A stretch of DNA of 64,000 nucleotides from Embleya scabrispora (GTDB lineage Bacteria; Actinomycetota; Actinomycetes; Streptomycetales; Streptomycetaceae): the NCBI RefSeq assembly GCF_002024165.1, contig NZ_MWQN01000001.1, positions 3,203,365 through 3,267,364 of the forward strand, written 5' to 3'. Position 1 is the first letter of the stretch, and each line of letters starts with the position of its first letter. Positions 1 through 8,139 of the stretch are shown here, piece after piece. The translations under genes were made by a program, and so were the position numbers. The notes beneath the pieces are model-generated. The model was not told the origin of the DNA and did not search any database. It saw only the letters and a list, made by a program, of their open reading frames with translations.

Positions 1-579
1 GAGCCGCACCACCGGACGCCCCCGCAACCACGCGGCGACCCCCACCGGATCCGTCGGCGGCGGATCCGCGTCCCGGGGCGCCGCCACCGCGAGCGTGTCG
101 GTCAGCACCACCAACCGGGCCAGGTCGTCCGGCGCCGGCAGCCGTACGAAGCCCACGTCGAGATCGCCTCCGCGAACCGCCTCGATCTGACTCGCGGAGG
201 ACATGTCCTCCAACGAGATCTCCACCCCGGGAAAGCGCCGGCGGAAGGCCGCCACGGCCTGCGGCGCGAGATCGATCCCGGACAGCCCGAACCCGACCGC
301 CAGACTGCCCGCCTCCCCGCGCCGGAACTGCCCGGCCCGCCGGCTCAACTGGTCGGCCCGGCGCACCAGTTCACGCGCCTCCGGCAGCAGCGTGGTGCCC
401 AGCCGGGTCGGCTCGGCACCGTGCCGCCCCCGGGTGAACAGGGCGCCGCCGACCTCCGCCTCCAGCGCCCGGATCTGCTTGCTCAACGCGGGCTGGGTGA
501 TCGACAACCCCCGCGCCGCAGCCCCGAACGCGCCACAGTCGGCCACCGCGACCAACGCGCGCAGCAGCCGGATGTCCAT
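1..579 (-). CDS. LysR-family transcriptional regulator (3' end outside window)
   Basis: Open from an ATG at 579 to the window edge, giving 193 residues. The first 60 residues form a classic LysR winged helix-turn-helix (MDIRLLRALVAVADCGAF, then SITQPALSKQIRALE). The start of the periplasmic-binding-like effector domain follows from about residue 90. LysR proteins bind upstream of a divergent target and respond to a small ligand. Here the divergent neighbour is the nitrilase-family gene at 714, 134 bp away, so that gene is the likely target (inference). The ligand cannot be named, and the C-terminal third is missing only because the window starts inside the gene. Confidence 0.9.
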   Translation of the reverse strand, partial: MDIRLLRALVAVADCGAFGAAARGLSITQPALSKQIRALEAEVGGALFTRGRHGAEPTRLGTTLLPEARELVRRADQLSRRAGQFRRGEAGSLAVGFGLSGIDLAPQAVAAFRRRFPGVEISLEDMSSASQIEAVRGGDLDVGFVRLPAPDDLARLVVLTDTLAVAAPRDADPPPTDPVGVAAWLRGRPVVRL

Positions 580-601
580 GGCGGGAGTCTAGGCGGCGAT
601 C

Positions 602-650
602 CATTCCGTCTGGTTATCGAAGCACCCCGAGGTTTCATTGGACCGGAATG
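602..650. promoter_or_regulatory. Candidate LysR operator in divergent intergenic region
   Basis: CATTCCG (602-608) and CGGAATG (644-650) form a spaced inverted repeat between the divergent LysR and hydrolase genes. The position suits a LysR-type regulator, but the arms are far apart and the match is short, so this is tentative. Confidence 0.25.
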
Positions 651-713
651 CCGAAGAACGGCTGTGATGGACGTCGGGACGACCATCAGCCACCCCACGG
701 ACAGGAGTCGTCG

Positions 714-1712
714 ATGTCGACGGAGCAACTGCGCTGCGCGTCGGTACAGTTCGAGCCGCGCCCGGACGACAAGGCGTACAACCTGGCCCGCGTCGAACAC
801 TTCACCCGGCGTGCCGCCGCCGACGGGGTGCACCTCGTCGTGGTCCCCGAGATGTCCCTCCTGGGCTACTGGCATCTGCGCCGGCATCCCGCGGAGCGGC
901 TGCGCGAACTCGCCGAGCCGGTCACCGGCCCCTCCGTCACCCGTGTGAGTGAGCTGGCCGTCGAGCTGGGCGTGGCCAGCGGCCTGGGCTTCCTGGAGCG
1001 GGACGAGGTCGACGGGCGGTTGTTCAACTCGTACGCGGTCTGCCTCCCCGACGGCCGGGTGCACCGCCATCGCAAACTGCACGCGTTCGAGCACGAGGCC
1101 GTCTCCAGCGGCGACCGGTACACCGTCTTCGACACCCCGTGGGGTGTGCGGGTCGGCATCCTCGTCTGCTGGGACAACAACCTCGTCGAGAACGTGCGGG
1201 CCACCGCCCTGCTCGGCGCCTCGATCCTGGTGGCGCCGCACCAGACCGGCGGTACCGACTCGCGCAGTCCGCACGGGATGCGGCCGATCCCGCCGGCCGT
1301 GTGGGAGAACCGCCACCGGGACCCGGCCGCCGTCGAGGCCGCGTTTCGCGGCGACAGCGGCCGGGGGTGGTTGCTGCGCTGGCTGCCCTCGCGGGCCCAC
1401 GACAACGGCCTGGCCCTGATCTTCAGCAACGGGGTGGGGCGCGACGACGACGAGGTCCGCACCGGCAACGCGATGATCCTCGACCCGTACGGCCGCATCC
1501 TCGCCGAGACCTGGGCCGCGGCGGACACGATGGTGACCGCGGACGTCGACCTGTCCCTGATCCCGCTGTCCACCGGCCGGCGCTGGCTCAAGGGCCGCCG
1601 CCCCGACCTGTACGGCGTCCTCACCCACCACTTCGGCGACGAACGCGACCCCAGGACCGCCCGCTTCTCGCCGGACCCGGCGGCGGTGGCTCCGACGGCC
1701 CTCCCGGATTGA
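714..1712 (+). CDS. Nitrilase-superfamily carbon-nitrogen hydrolase
   Basis: 332-residue carbon-nitrogen hydrolase, which cleaves non-peptide C-N bonds (amide, nitrile or carbamoyl). The catalytic triad is visible: Glu46 in VVVPEMS, Lys121 in RHRKLHAFEHE, and the nucleophile Cys152 in ILVCWDNN. ATG 714 is preferred over an in-frame upstream start because AGGAG sits 7 bases before it. Residues around 175-230 carry an extra loop (PHGMRPIPPAVWENR) that smaller family members lack. It is divergent from the LysR gene, which probably controls it. The substrate is unknown; a nitrilase or N-carbamoyl-type amidase is possible. Confidence 0.85.
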   Translation: MSTEQLRCASVQFEPRPDDKAYNLARVEHFTRRAAADGVHLVVVPEMSLLGYWHLRRHPAERLRELAEPVTGPSVTRVSELAVELGVASGLGFLERDEVDGRLFNSYAVCLPDGRVHRHRKLHAFEHEAVSSGDRYTVFDTPWGVRVGILVCWDNNLVENVRATALLGASILVAPHQTGGTDSRSPHGMRPIPPAVWENRHRDPAAVEAAFRGDSGRGWLLRWLPSRAHDNGLALIFSNGVGRDDDEVRTGNAMILDPYGRILAETWAAADTMVTADVDLSLIPLSTGRRWLKGRRPDLYGVLTHHFGDERDPRTARFSPDPAAVAPTALPD

Positions 1713-1725
1713 ACCCGGGGCCCGC

Positions 1726-2724
1726 TCAGCCCTCGGTCAACCCGACGAGTTTGCCGACCGCACGGCCGAGTTCCATGTCGGTGTGCGCGCGGCGGATGTC
1801 GTCGAGGCCGTAGGTGTGGATCGGCCCGAGGCTGATCCGCCCGGCGGCGATCTCGTCGAGGTGGTGCTGCAGCACGTCGGCGGGCAGATCGCCGCTCTCG
1901 CCGCCGTACGCGGTCAGCCGAACCCCCTTCGGGAGGTAGCCGATCGGATAGAAGTCGGGCACGATCCACTCGTTGGACAACATCCCGGTGAAGCACACCG
2001 TCCCGTGCACCCGGGTGGCGGCGAGGGTGTCCGGCAGGGTCGGCGTCCCGACCAACTCCAGGGCCGCGTCCACCCCTTCGGGGTACAGCGCGCGAACGGC
2101 CGGGGCGAGGGCGCCGTCGTCGATCAGGACGTGGTCCACCCCCTGGTCGCGCAGCACCTCGGCCTTCCCGGCGCTGCGCGTGGTCGCGAGCACGGTGGCG
2201 CCGATCTCCTTGGCCAGCGCCGCCGCGGCCAGGCCGACCGAGGAGGTCCCGCCGCGAATCAGCAGGCTCTGCCCGGCGCGCAGGTCCAGCCCGGTGGTCA
2301 ACGAGCCGTACGCCGTCTGCAACGTCTCCGGAACCGCGCCGATCACGTGCCAGGGCAGGTCCGACACGAACCCGATCACCTGGTCCACGGGTACGAGCGT
2401 GTACTGCGCGTAGCCCCCGTCGTAGGTCCGCCCCATGTCGCCCATCATGGTGACCACCTGCCCCCCGACCACGAGCCCGCCTTCGGCGTCGGCCGGATCC
2501 AGCGCGTCCACCACCCCGACCGCCTCGATCCCGGGCACTCGGGGGAAGGTCACGCCTTCGGCCAGGCCGAGCCGGGTGTGCAACTCCGAGCGGTTCAGCC
2601 CGAACGCCTTCACCGCGATCCGCACCCACCCCGGCCGCACCTCGGGCACGACCCGGTCACGCAGCACCAGGTTCTCCACCGGCCCGGGCCCGGTCAGCAC
2701 CACGGCCCGCATCGTCGCGGCCAC
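1726..2724 (-). CDS. MDR-family zinc-less quinone-oxidoreductase-like protein
   Basis: About 332 residues of the medium-chain dehydrogenase/reductase fold. The N-terminal GroES-like domain reads MRAVVLTGPGPVENLVL. A Rossmann NADP(H)-binding region follows, with LLIRGGTSSVGLAAAALAKE around residues 145-165. The structural-zinc cysteine cluster of classical alcohol dehydrogenases is absent, which places it with the quinone oxidoreductase subgroup. The GTG at 2724 has GGAGG 5 bases upstream; ATG 2712 and GTG 2736 are alternatives. It converges on the hydrolase with a 13-base gap. Likely an NADPH-dependent reductase of an unsaturated carbonyl or quinone; substrate unknown. Confidence 0.85.
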   Translation of the reverse strand: MAATMRAVVLTGPGPVENLVLRDRVVPEVRPGWVRIAVKAFGLNRSELHTRLGLAEGVTFPRVPGIEAVGVVDALDPADAEGGLVVGGQVVTMMGDMGRTYDGGYAQYTLVPVDQVIGFVSDLPWHVIGAVPETLQTAYGSLTTGLDLRAGQSLLIRGGTSSVGLAAAALAKEIGATVLATTRSAGKAEVLRDQGVDHVLIDDGALAPAVRALYPEGVDAALELVGTPTLPDTLAATRVHGTVCFTGMLSNEWIVPDFYPIGYLPKGVRLTAYGGESGDLPADVLQHHLDEIAAGRISLGPIHTYGLDDIRRAHTDMELGRAVGKLVGLTEG

Positions 2725-2836
2725 TTCCACCTCCACGGCAAGGGATCAAGACACAACGTCGCAGGCGTAACGGGGCGCGGGGACGCCGGCATTCCGCTTG
2801 GCCGCCGTCGATGTGGTGGGCACCGACCGTCCGGCG

Positions 2837-3361
2837 TCACGTCGTGGGCGGCGTCACCTGCTCCGCCGCCCACTCCGCCCAGTCGCGCTGCATCTGCGAC
2901 AAGCGCAGGCCGTACTCCAGGGCCACGCGGCCGTACACCGACAGCGGGCTGCCGTCCCACGGCACGTTCGCCTCCAACGCGCGCAGACCCGCGTTGCGCT
3001 CGGCCGCGACCTCGGCCTGCGCGGTCAGGTATGTCCGGGCCTCCTCCGGGGCGAGGGTGTCGAGGAAGAAGACGCGCAGGAGCATGCTGCTGCGCCTGAC
3101 CCGCTCGGGCTCGACCTCGACCAGCCAGTGGCGCAGTTCGGCCCGCCCGCTCTCGGTGATCGAGTACTCCTTGCGACCGCGCGGACCCTCCGCCGTCACG
3201 TCGAGCAGACCCTCGGCGGAGAGTTTGCCCAGCTCGCCGTAGACCTGGCTCTGGGTGGCGGGCCACGCGTTGGCCAGCGACGTTTCGAAGGACTTCAGCA
3301 GGTCGTAGCCACTGGCCGACCGATTCGCGAGGAGTCCGAGGAGTGCGTGACGGAGGCTCAT
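2837..3361 (-). CDS. PadR-family transcriptional regulator
   Basis: 174 residues with an N-terminal PadR winged helix: MSLRHALLGLLANRSASGYDL, then QSQVYGELGKLSAEGLL, and a basic wing GPRGRKEYSITESGR. The C-terminal helical region (residues 95-170) is the Vir-type dimerisation part. Many members are repressors released by small phenolics or drugs. ATG 3361 aligns with the usual PadR start; an in-frame ATG 30 bases upstream would add an atypical tail. It is divergent from the membrane-protein gene at 3497 and near the MDR oxidoreductase, either of which could be its target. Confidence 0.88.
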   Translation of the reverse strand: MSLRHALLGLLANRSASGYDLLKSFETSLANAWPATQSQVYGELGKLSAEGLLDVTAEGPRGRKEYSITESGRAELRHWLVEVEPERVRRSSMLLRVFFLDTLAPEEARTYLTAQAEVAAERNAGLRALEANVPWDGSPLSVYGRVALEYGLRLSQMQRDWAEWAAEQVTPPTT

Positions 3362-3382
3362 GACGCGAACTTTACCACTCTG

Positions 3383-3423
3383 GATTGACATGTCGAAGTT
3401 GGAACGTCAAAGATTGACCTGTC
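3383..3423. promoter_or_regulatory. Direct repeat, candidate PadR operator
   Basis: Two near-identical 12-mers, GATTGACATGTC at 3383-3394 and GATTGACCTGTC at 3412-3423, lie 29 bases apart in the divergent region next to the padR-like gene. Each contains TTGAC, so they may overlap -35 elements. Autoregulatory binding is inferred from position. Confidence 0.4.
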
Positions 3424-3496
3424 AGCAACGGAGGGTTCCGCGATCCACGCGACACCGACGGTGCGCCCGGTCCCCACGGTCGAACAGAGGAATCCC

Positions 3497-4040
3497 ATGA
3501 ACTACGTCCGCAACTTCGCGCCGTGGATCGTCTTCGCCGCCATCCCCTCGACCCACTGGCAGTGGGGCGCGCTCGCCGCGCCGGCCGCCACCGTGCTGAT
3601 CGCCGCCCCAGGACCGCCGGGCGGGGCGCGGGGTCGACCTGCTCGCCCACAGCACCGCGGTCTTCTTCGTGGTGCTGACCCCGGTCGCGTTCGCCGTGCC
3701 CGACTCGGGCTTCCACCGCTATGTAGGGGCGGCCTCGTTCGCCTGGTTGGCGCTCACCGCCTGGGGCTCGATCGCCGCCGGCAACCCGTTCACCCTCGTG
3801 ATCGCCCGGCGCTCCACCCCGCGCGAGGTCTGGGGCCTGCCGATGTTCCGCCGGGTCAACGTGGTGATCTCCGCCGCGTGGGCCGCGAGCTTCACCGTCA
3901 CGGCGATCGCGCTCTACCTGATCAGGGCGAACGACGTGGCCGGCGGGGTGGCCGTCGCCGTCCAGGCAGCCGGATTCGTGCTCCGGGCGATGTTCACGGC
4001 CCGCTACCCCGCGCTCGTCCAGGCCCGGTACGCCGGATGA
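3497..4040 (+). pseudogene. Multi-pass membrane protein, interrupted by one extra base
   Basis: The reading starts MNYVRNFAPWIVFAAIPSTH at 3497, then leaves frame at a CCCC run (3606-3609). The protein resumes one frame over as a hydrophobic stretch with about four membrane segments, ending at the TGA at 4038-4040. Removing one C restores a continuous protein of about 180 residues (IAAQDRRAGRGVDLLAHSTA across the join). No catalytic motif is recognised. Either this is a real frameshift or a homopolymer error; similar one-base gaps occur in G runs elsewhere in this window. It lies divergent from the PadR gene and is its likely target. Confidence 0.6.
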
Positions 4041-4154
4041 CACCGGCCGCCCCCGCGAACGGCGTACGACAAGGCGCCGACCGCGGGCACGGTGCGGAGG
4101 AGCGCCTCGACGGGCCGGGCGACCCGCTTCCGGTGCGGATCGCCCGGGTCCGAC

Positions 4155-4451
4155 TCAGCTGAACGTGTCGCTGACCGCGTTGACGCCGGCCGTCACGAAG
4201 TGGTCGACCAACTCGGAGAGCGAGGACGCGACCTGCGTGCCGGACAACATCACGCCGGCCACGAACGCCAGGATCAGGCCGGTGAGCTTGTAGCCCTTGT
4301 GCGTGACCATGTAGAAGAGGATGAAGATGATCAGGATCGGGACCCCGACGGTCACCCCACGACCGACACTGCTCGTCTCGGTCGTCACCGCCTGGAAGTT
4401 GGCGATGGATTCGGGCGCGGCAGCGGCCACGGCGCTCAGCGACATGTGCAT
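4155..4451 (-). CDS. Small two-TM membrane protein, paralogue of an AICE protein
   Basis: 98 residues: a short N-terminal part ending near VTTETSSVGRG, a membrane helix at about 35-52 (VPILIIFILFYMVTH), then a second helix at about 56-72. The C-terminal half shares the pattern KL-G--L-FVAGV-LS-T--A-SL--------FV-A with the 76-residue protein at 18380-18610 inside the integrated element, so the two are homologous. The topology resembles small VirB2-like or plasmid spread proteins, but no function is established. It is last in a minus-strand run with the next two genes. ATG-CAC-ATG gives two close starts. Confidence 0.7.
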   Translation of the reverse strand: MHMSLSAVAAAAPESIANFQAVTTETSSVGRGVTVGVPILIIFILFYMVTHKGYKLTGLILAFVAGVMLSGTQVASSLSELVDHFVTAGVNAVSDTFS

Positions 4452-4547
4452 GATTCCCCTCCGGTCCTGCGGTCGTCCGCCGGTCCCTGTTTGCCTTGGC
4501 GTACCCGTGATATGACGGTTCGTAAGCTACTCACGTCGCACGCACCG

Positions 4548-5534
4548 TCACCCGCCACCGATGGGGATGGTCGCCCCGGCCATCAGGCCGGCCAACACCC
4601 AGGCCCAGCGCATGAGTCGCACCAGGGGCCATTTGGCGCTGATGATCACGATCCAGAAGCCGGCCATCAGCCACAGGCAGAAGGCCGCCATGAAACCTGC
4701 CTCATGGGAGCAGTTCACCAGGAGCCCGGCACCGTAGTAGGCGGCCAGGCCGGCGGGAACCAGCATGATCAGGTCGGTACCGCTGAACGGCCGGGAGGGT
4801 CCGATGATGCCGCCGGGGCCGCCCGTGAACGGCGGCGGCACTCCCGGCTTGTCCGAAGTCCCGCCCTGCGCGCCGGAGTCGGCCGGGCCACCGGTTTCGT
4901 CCCCGGCCGCGGAGCCGCGGCGGACGAAGCGGGCCAGGCCGGACGCCGGACCACTCGCGGTGGCGGGTGCGGTGTCGCCGGCGCCGACCGCCCCGGCCGC
5001 GCCCACCGCGCCCGTCCCGGCCGCCTTGGCGGACGGGCGCCACGGCAGCTTGCGCGCGGGTGGGGCCGGAGTCGCCGGTGCCGCGGGAGCGTTGTTCCGC
5101 CCCGGGTCGCGGGGTTTCATCACGTGCCGCACCGCGGGGCGCGGGGAACGGCCGGCGGGGTCGGTGCCGTGCTCGGCCGGACGTGCCCGGGTGCCCTCCG
5201 AGTACCGGGCCGAGTCGGGGCGTTCGCCGGCGCCGGGCCGCGCGGGGCGCGCGGCGGGACCGCTCTTGCGCTCCGTCGTACGCCGGGCCTCGATCGCGGC
5301 CGCCGCGTCCCGCTCGCGCTTCCGACGCTCCCGTAGGTCGCGCCGCCACGATGGCTCTTCGTCCTCGGGTCGAGGGCTGCGCGACGCGCGGGCGGATCCG
5401 CGCGCGGGCTCGTCGCGAGGTGCGGGGAATGCCGGCTCCTCGTCCTCGGGGTCCGAGAGATGCCGCCATCGCCGCAGGTCGCCGAGCCGAAGTCCGCGTG
5501 CCTCGGGGGGCGGTGGCGGTTCGTAGCCGCTCAT
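4548..5534 (-). CDS. Pro/Arg/Glu-rich protein with C-terminal membrane segments
   Basis: 328 residues in two parts. Residues 1 to about 235 are low-complexity and rich in Pro, Arg, Glu, Ala and Gly (MSGYEPPPPPEARGLRLGDL at the start), likely disordered and cytoplasmic. Residues about 245-325 hold two to three hydrophobic helices (LIMLVPAGLAAYYGAGLLV; FCLWLMAGFWIVIISAKW; WAWVLAGLMAGATIPI). GGAGG lies 10 bases before the ATG, and the upstream gene stops 3 bases away, so the two are co-transcribed. The layout suits a membrane-anchored adaptor. No family is recognised. Confidence 0.7.
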   Translation of the reverse strand: MSGYEPPPPPEARGLRLGDLRRWRHLSDPEDEEPAFPAPRDEPARGSARASRSPRPEDEEPSWRRDLRERRKRERDAAAAIEARRTTERKSGPAARPARPGAGERPDSARYSEGTRARPAEHGTDPAGRSPRPAVRHVMKPRDPGRNNAPAAPATPAPPARKLPWRPSAKAAGTGAVGAAGAVGAGDTAPATASGPASGLARFVRRGSAAGDETGGPADSGAQGGTSDKPGVPPPFTGGPGGIIGPSRPFSGTDLIMLVPAGLAAYYGAGLLVNCSHEAGFMAAFCLWLMAGFWIVIISAKWPLVRLMRWAWVLAGLMAGATIPIGGG

Positions 5535-5537
5535 CGC

Positions 5538-5810
5538 CTATCCACCTCCCGACTGACGTGGGCACGGCTTGCAGGACCGGCTGTGCCGGTATGCCGCCAG
5601 TATCCACGGCGCCGCGATCGCGAGGGCGAAGAACTCGCCGTCTCGTGCCCGGCCGCGCACATGCAGAACGACCGCGAACAGGGCGGCGGTTCCCAGGATG
5701 AGCATGGTCAGCGCGTTGGAGTGCACGACGCGCAGTGCCAGCCAGTTCGCGGACGAGGTCCGGGTCTTGACCGTGCGTTCCATGAACTTCTTGCGCCAGT
5801 CGTCGGCCAT
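5538..5810 (-). CDS. Small two-TM membrane protein
   Basis: 90 residues beginning MADDWRKKFMERTVKTRTSS, then hydrophobic helices at about 33-52 (LTMLILGTAALFAVVLHV) and 60-74 (FFALAIAAPWILAAY), ending in a Cys/Pro-containing tail (SCKPCPRQ). ATG 5810 is chosen because GGAGG lies 5 bases upstream and the ATG overlaps a preceding stop as TGATG. It is followed 3 bases later by the 328-residue protein, so it belongs to the same transcript. Function unknown. Confidence 0.65.
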   Translation of the reverse strand: MADDWRKKFMERTVKTRTSSANWLALRVVHSNALTMLILGTAALFAVVLHVRGRARDGEFFALAIAAPWILAAYRHSRSCKPCPRQSGGG

Positions 5811-5983
5811 CAGGGCCTCCGGGATCCGGCGCCGGCGGTCCATGAAGGACTCGCGAAAGCGCCCGCGGACGACCCGAGCGGGAACGGACCGGTTCCGATC
5901 GGCCGATCGGCGAAATACGAAGCGTGGGGCGGCCGTCGGTCACCGTCGCCGATGCCGTGTGCCACCCGGGAGGGCCGGGACAT
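5810..5983 (-). CDS. Possible small leader ORF of the 4.2-5.8 kb membrane-protein operon
   Basis: 57 codons starting MSRPSRVAHGIGDGDRRPPH, with GAGAGGAG 8 bases upstream. Its stop overlaps the next start as TGATG, which is the usual translational-coupling pattern. The product is rich in Pro, Gly, Ser and Arg with no motif, so the support is only positional. Confidence 0.35.
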   Translation of the reverse strand: MSRPSRVAHGIGDGDRRPPHASYFADRPIGTGPFPLGSSAGAFASPSWTAGAGSRRP

Positions 5984-6141
5984 ACGCGGACTCCTCTCGT
6001 CCGGTGTCACATCGCGCCCGTCGACCGGAGCCACAGCGACCCGGCGGCGGAGCTCACGGTGGTGAGGTGACGGCTCCACTCCTCTTTCCGCAGACCGCGC
6101 CCGGAGCGCGGCAAACCGTTACGTTCCATTTGACCTTGTTC

Positions 6142-6170
6142 AGTGTGGCCAGTGGGCGGGACAGCGTCAA
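6142..6170 (-). promoter_or_regulatory. Candidate housekeeping-type promoter for the 4.2-6.0 kb operon
   Basis: On the minus strand TTGACG (6170-6165) and CACACT (6147-6142) are 17 bases apart and point toward the small membrane-protein genes. The rest of the 5984-6298 gap holds a short inverted repeat, CTGACG-ATG-CGTCAG (6244-6258), just past the pirin stop. I see no gene there. Confidence 0.35.
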
Positions 6171-6298
6171 GGGGCGACCGGTCGGCTGCATTGCGTAGCC
6201 CACGCGCTCGCCCCTTCGAGGCATTCCCTTGCACTCTAAGGGCTCTGACGATGCGTCAGATTCCCCGCCGACGATCTTCGGCCACTGTTGAGACGCCG

Positions 6299-7255
6299 TC
6301 AGATCCGGTCCGCCGGGATCCGGCCCATGCGACCGGCCTTGAAGTCGTCGAACGCCTGCGCCAGTTCCGCGTGGGTGTTCATCACGAACGGGCCGTACCA
6401 GGCCACTTCCTCCCCGATCGGTTGCCCGCCGAGAACGATCACCTCGAGATTGGGCTTGTTCGAATCCTGGCGGGCGTCCGCCTGGAGGTCGATGGTGTCC
6501 CCGGCACCCAGGACCGCGAGCCGGCCGGTTTCGATCGGTCGCCGATCGGTTCCGACGGTCCCGGCACCGGAGAGGACGTACACCAGCGCGTTGTAGTCCT
6601 TGCGCCACGGCAGCGAAAGTCGCGCGCCCGGGTTGAGCGAGGCGTGCAGCAGGGTGATCGGGGTGTGCGTGATGCCCGGACCGTCGAAGCCGCCGACGGA
6701 GCCGGCGATCAGCCGGACCAGGGCGCCGCCGTCGTCCGAGGCGAGCAGCTTGACGTCGCCCGCGCGGATGTCCTGGTAGCGCGGGTCGCTCATCTTCTGT
6801 ACGGACGGCAGGTTGACCCACAGCTGAATGCCGTGGAAGAGCCCGCCACTGGTCACCAGCGCCTCCGGCGGCGCCTCGATGTGCAGCAGACCGGAACCGG
6901 CGGTCATCCACTGGGTGTCGCCGTCGGTGATCACGCCACCGCCGCCGGCGGAGTCCTGGTGGACGAACTCGCCGTCGAGGAGGTAGGTGACCGTCTCGAA
7001 GCCCCGGTGCGGGTGCCACGGGGTGCCCTTGGGCTCGCCCGGGGCGTACTCCACCTCGCCCATCTGATCCATCATGATGAACGGGTCGAGGTAGGTCTGG
7101 TTGACGCCCGCGAAGGCGCGCCGCACGGGGAAGCCCTCACCCTCGACGCCGCTCGGGGCGGTGGTGACGGCGAGTACGGGACGCGGACGGGCTTCGAGTG
7201 CGGGCTCCGGCAGACGCGGCAGAGCCAGCGGGTTGGCAACGGTGACGGCGGGCAT
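6299..7255 (-). CDS. Pirin family protein
   Basis: 318 residues of the bicupin pirin family. The N-terminal cupin carries the metal-binding HPHRGFETVTY (about residues 82-92), with a further ligand region near GLLHIEAPPE. The C-terminal cupin covers about 175-290 (LVYVLSGAGTVGTDRRPIE). Pirins bind Fe(II); some have quercetinase activity and others act as redox-sensing co-regulators. GAGGAG lies 7 bases before ATG 7255. No obvious operon partner: the downstream gene is 315 bases away. The precise activity of this copy cannot be deduced. Confidence 0.9.
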   Translation of the reverse strand: MPAVTVANPLALPRLPEPALEARPRPVLAVTTAPSGVEGEGFPVRRAFAGVNQTYLDPFIMMDQMGEVEYAPGEPKGTPWHPHRGFETVTYLLDGEFVHQDSAGGGGVITDGDTQWMTAGSGLLHIEAPPEALVTSGGLFHGIQLWVNLPSVQKMSDPRYQDIRAGDVKLLASDDGGALVRLIAGSVGGFDGPGITHTPITLLHASLNPGARLSLPWRKDYNALVYVLSGAGTVGTDRRPIETGRLAVLGAGDTIDLQADARQDSNKPNLEVIVLGGQPIGEEVAWYGPFVMNTHAELAQAFDDFKAGRMGRIPADRI

Positions 7256-7637
7256 GGCCTGCTCCTCGAGACGAGTACGGTCCGGCTTTCCCGGCCCTTG
7301 GACGGCTCAACAGTAGTTGCCCGCTCAACATTCCCCGCGCGGAGGGTTCGATTCGGGGGCGGTTTGGGCGCGGGCGCGCGGGCCCGGATGCGCCCGTCGT
7401 GGCGGCGAACGGGGGGCGCGTCGGGGTACGCGTCCGCCGCGCGGCCGGGATCGGTCGCCGTACCGCGCCGTGGTGCACGTCCGCTACGCGGCCGGGGAGC
7501 GGGTCGGAGTTGCCGCGAGCGCGGCAGAGCGCTGGAGTGTGGTGGTCTGCGGGACGCGCCGAGTTGCGGTTCACGCCGGGGCGCGCCGGGAGGTCGGGTC
7601 CGCTGCGGACGAGGTGGCGCGGGGCCGTGCGGCAGCC

Positions 7638-7890
7638 CGGCGGGACGCGGCGCGGGTCGTTGCGTGCGCGTCCGCTTTGCGGCCTCGGCGAGCGGAGGCG
7701 GCTGGGCCGCCGCGGGCGAGGGCACGGTGTCATGCGGCGGCCCGACGGCGCGGCAGGACGCGGCGTGGTCGCTACGGTGCGCGACTGCCCTGCGGCCGAA
7801 GCGGGTGCCGGGCTGCTGCGGGCGGGGGCGCGCTGTCGTGCGGCTGCACCGCGGGACGCGGCGACGTCGCTACGGCGCGCAATCGCTAGG
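7638..7890 (+). repeat. Degenerate ~100-bp tandem repeat in a gene-poor spacer
   Basis: The 7256-8139 spacer has no convincing gene on either strand. Within it a block beginning GGGACGCGGCG recurs near 7640, 7752 and 7853, each followed by a variant of GTCGCTACGG-GCGCG. This gives about two and a half diverged units of 100-110 bp. The open frames through it are Arg/Ala-rich and differ between units, so it reads as non-coding. Confidence 0.4.
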
Positions 7891-8139
7891 CGGTCGGGGC
7901 AGGGCGGGGGCCGTGCGAGCGGGTGTGCCGGGTCGTGTGGTCGGCGGCGGGGTGGCGTGGCTCGGTTGACGTGGTGTGGGTCGCTGCGAGCTTCGGTGGG
8001 CAGCGCGGGGAGGCGCTGCGCCCTGGGGTTCGGCTGGGTGGGCTGGGGGTTGGGGTGCGTACCCGCGTCGATGCGTCACCCGGGCGCCCGCCGGCCCTCC
8101 CGGGCTCGGTCGCGTTTTGGTGGCCGGCTCGGCTCGGGT

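Noticed and set aside
7256-8139. A hidden gene in the 880-bp spacer
   Set aside because: No frame shows a ribosome site with normal amino-acid composition; diverged 100-bp repeats account for part of it.
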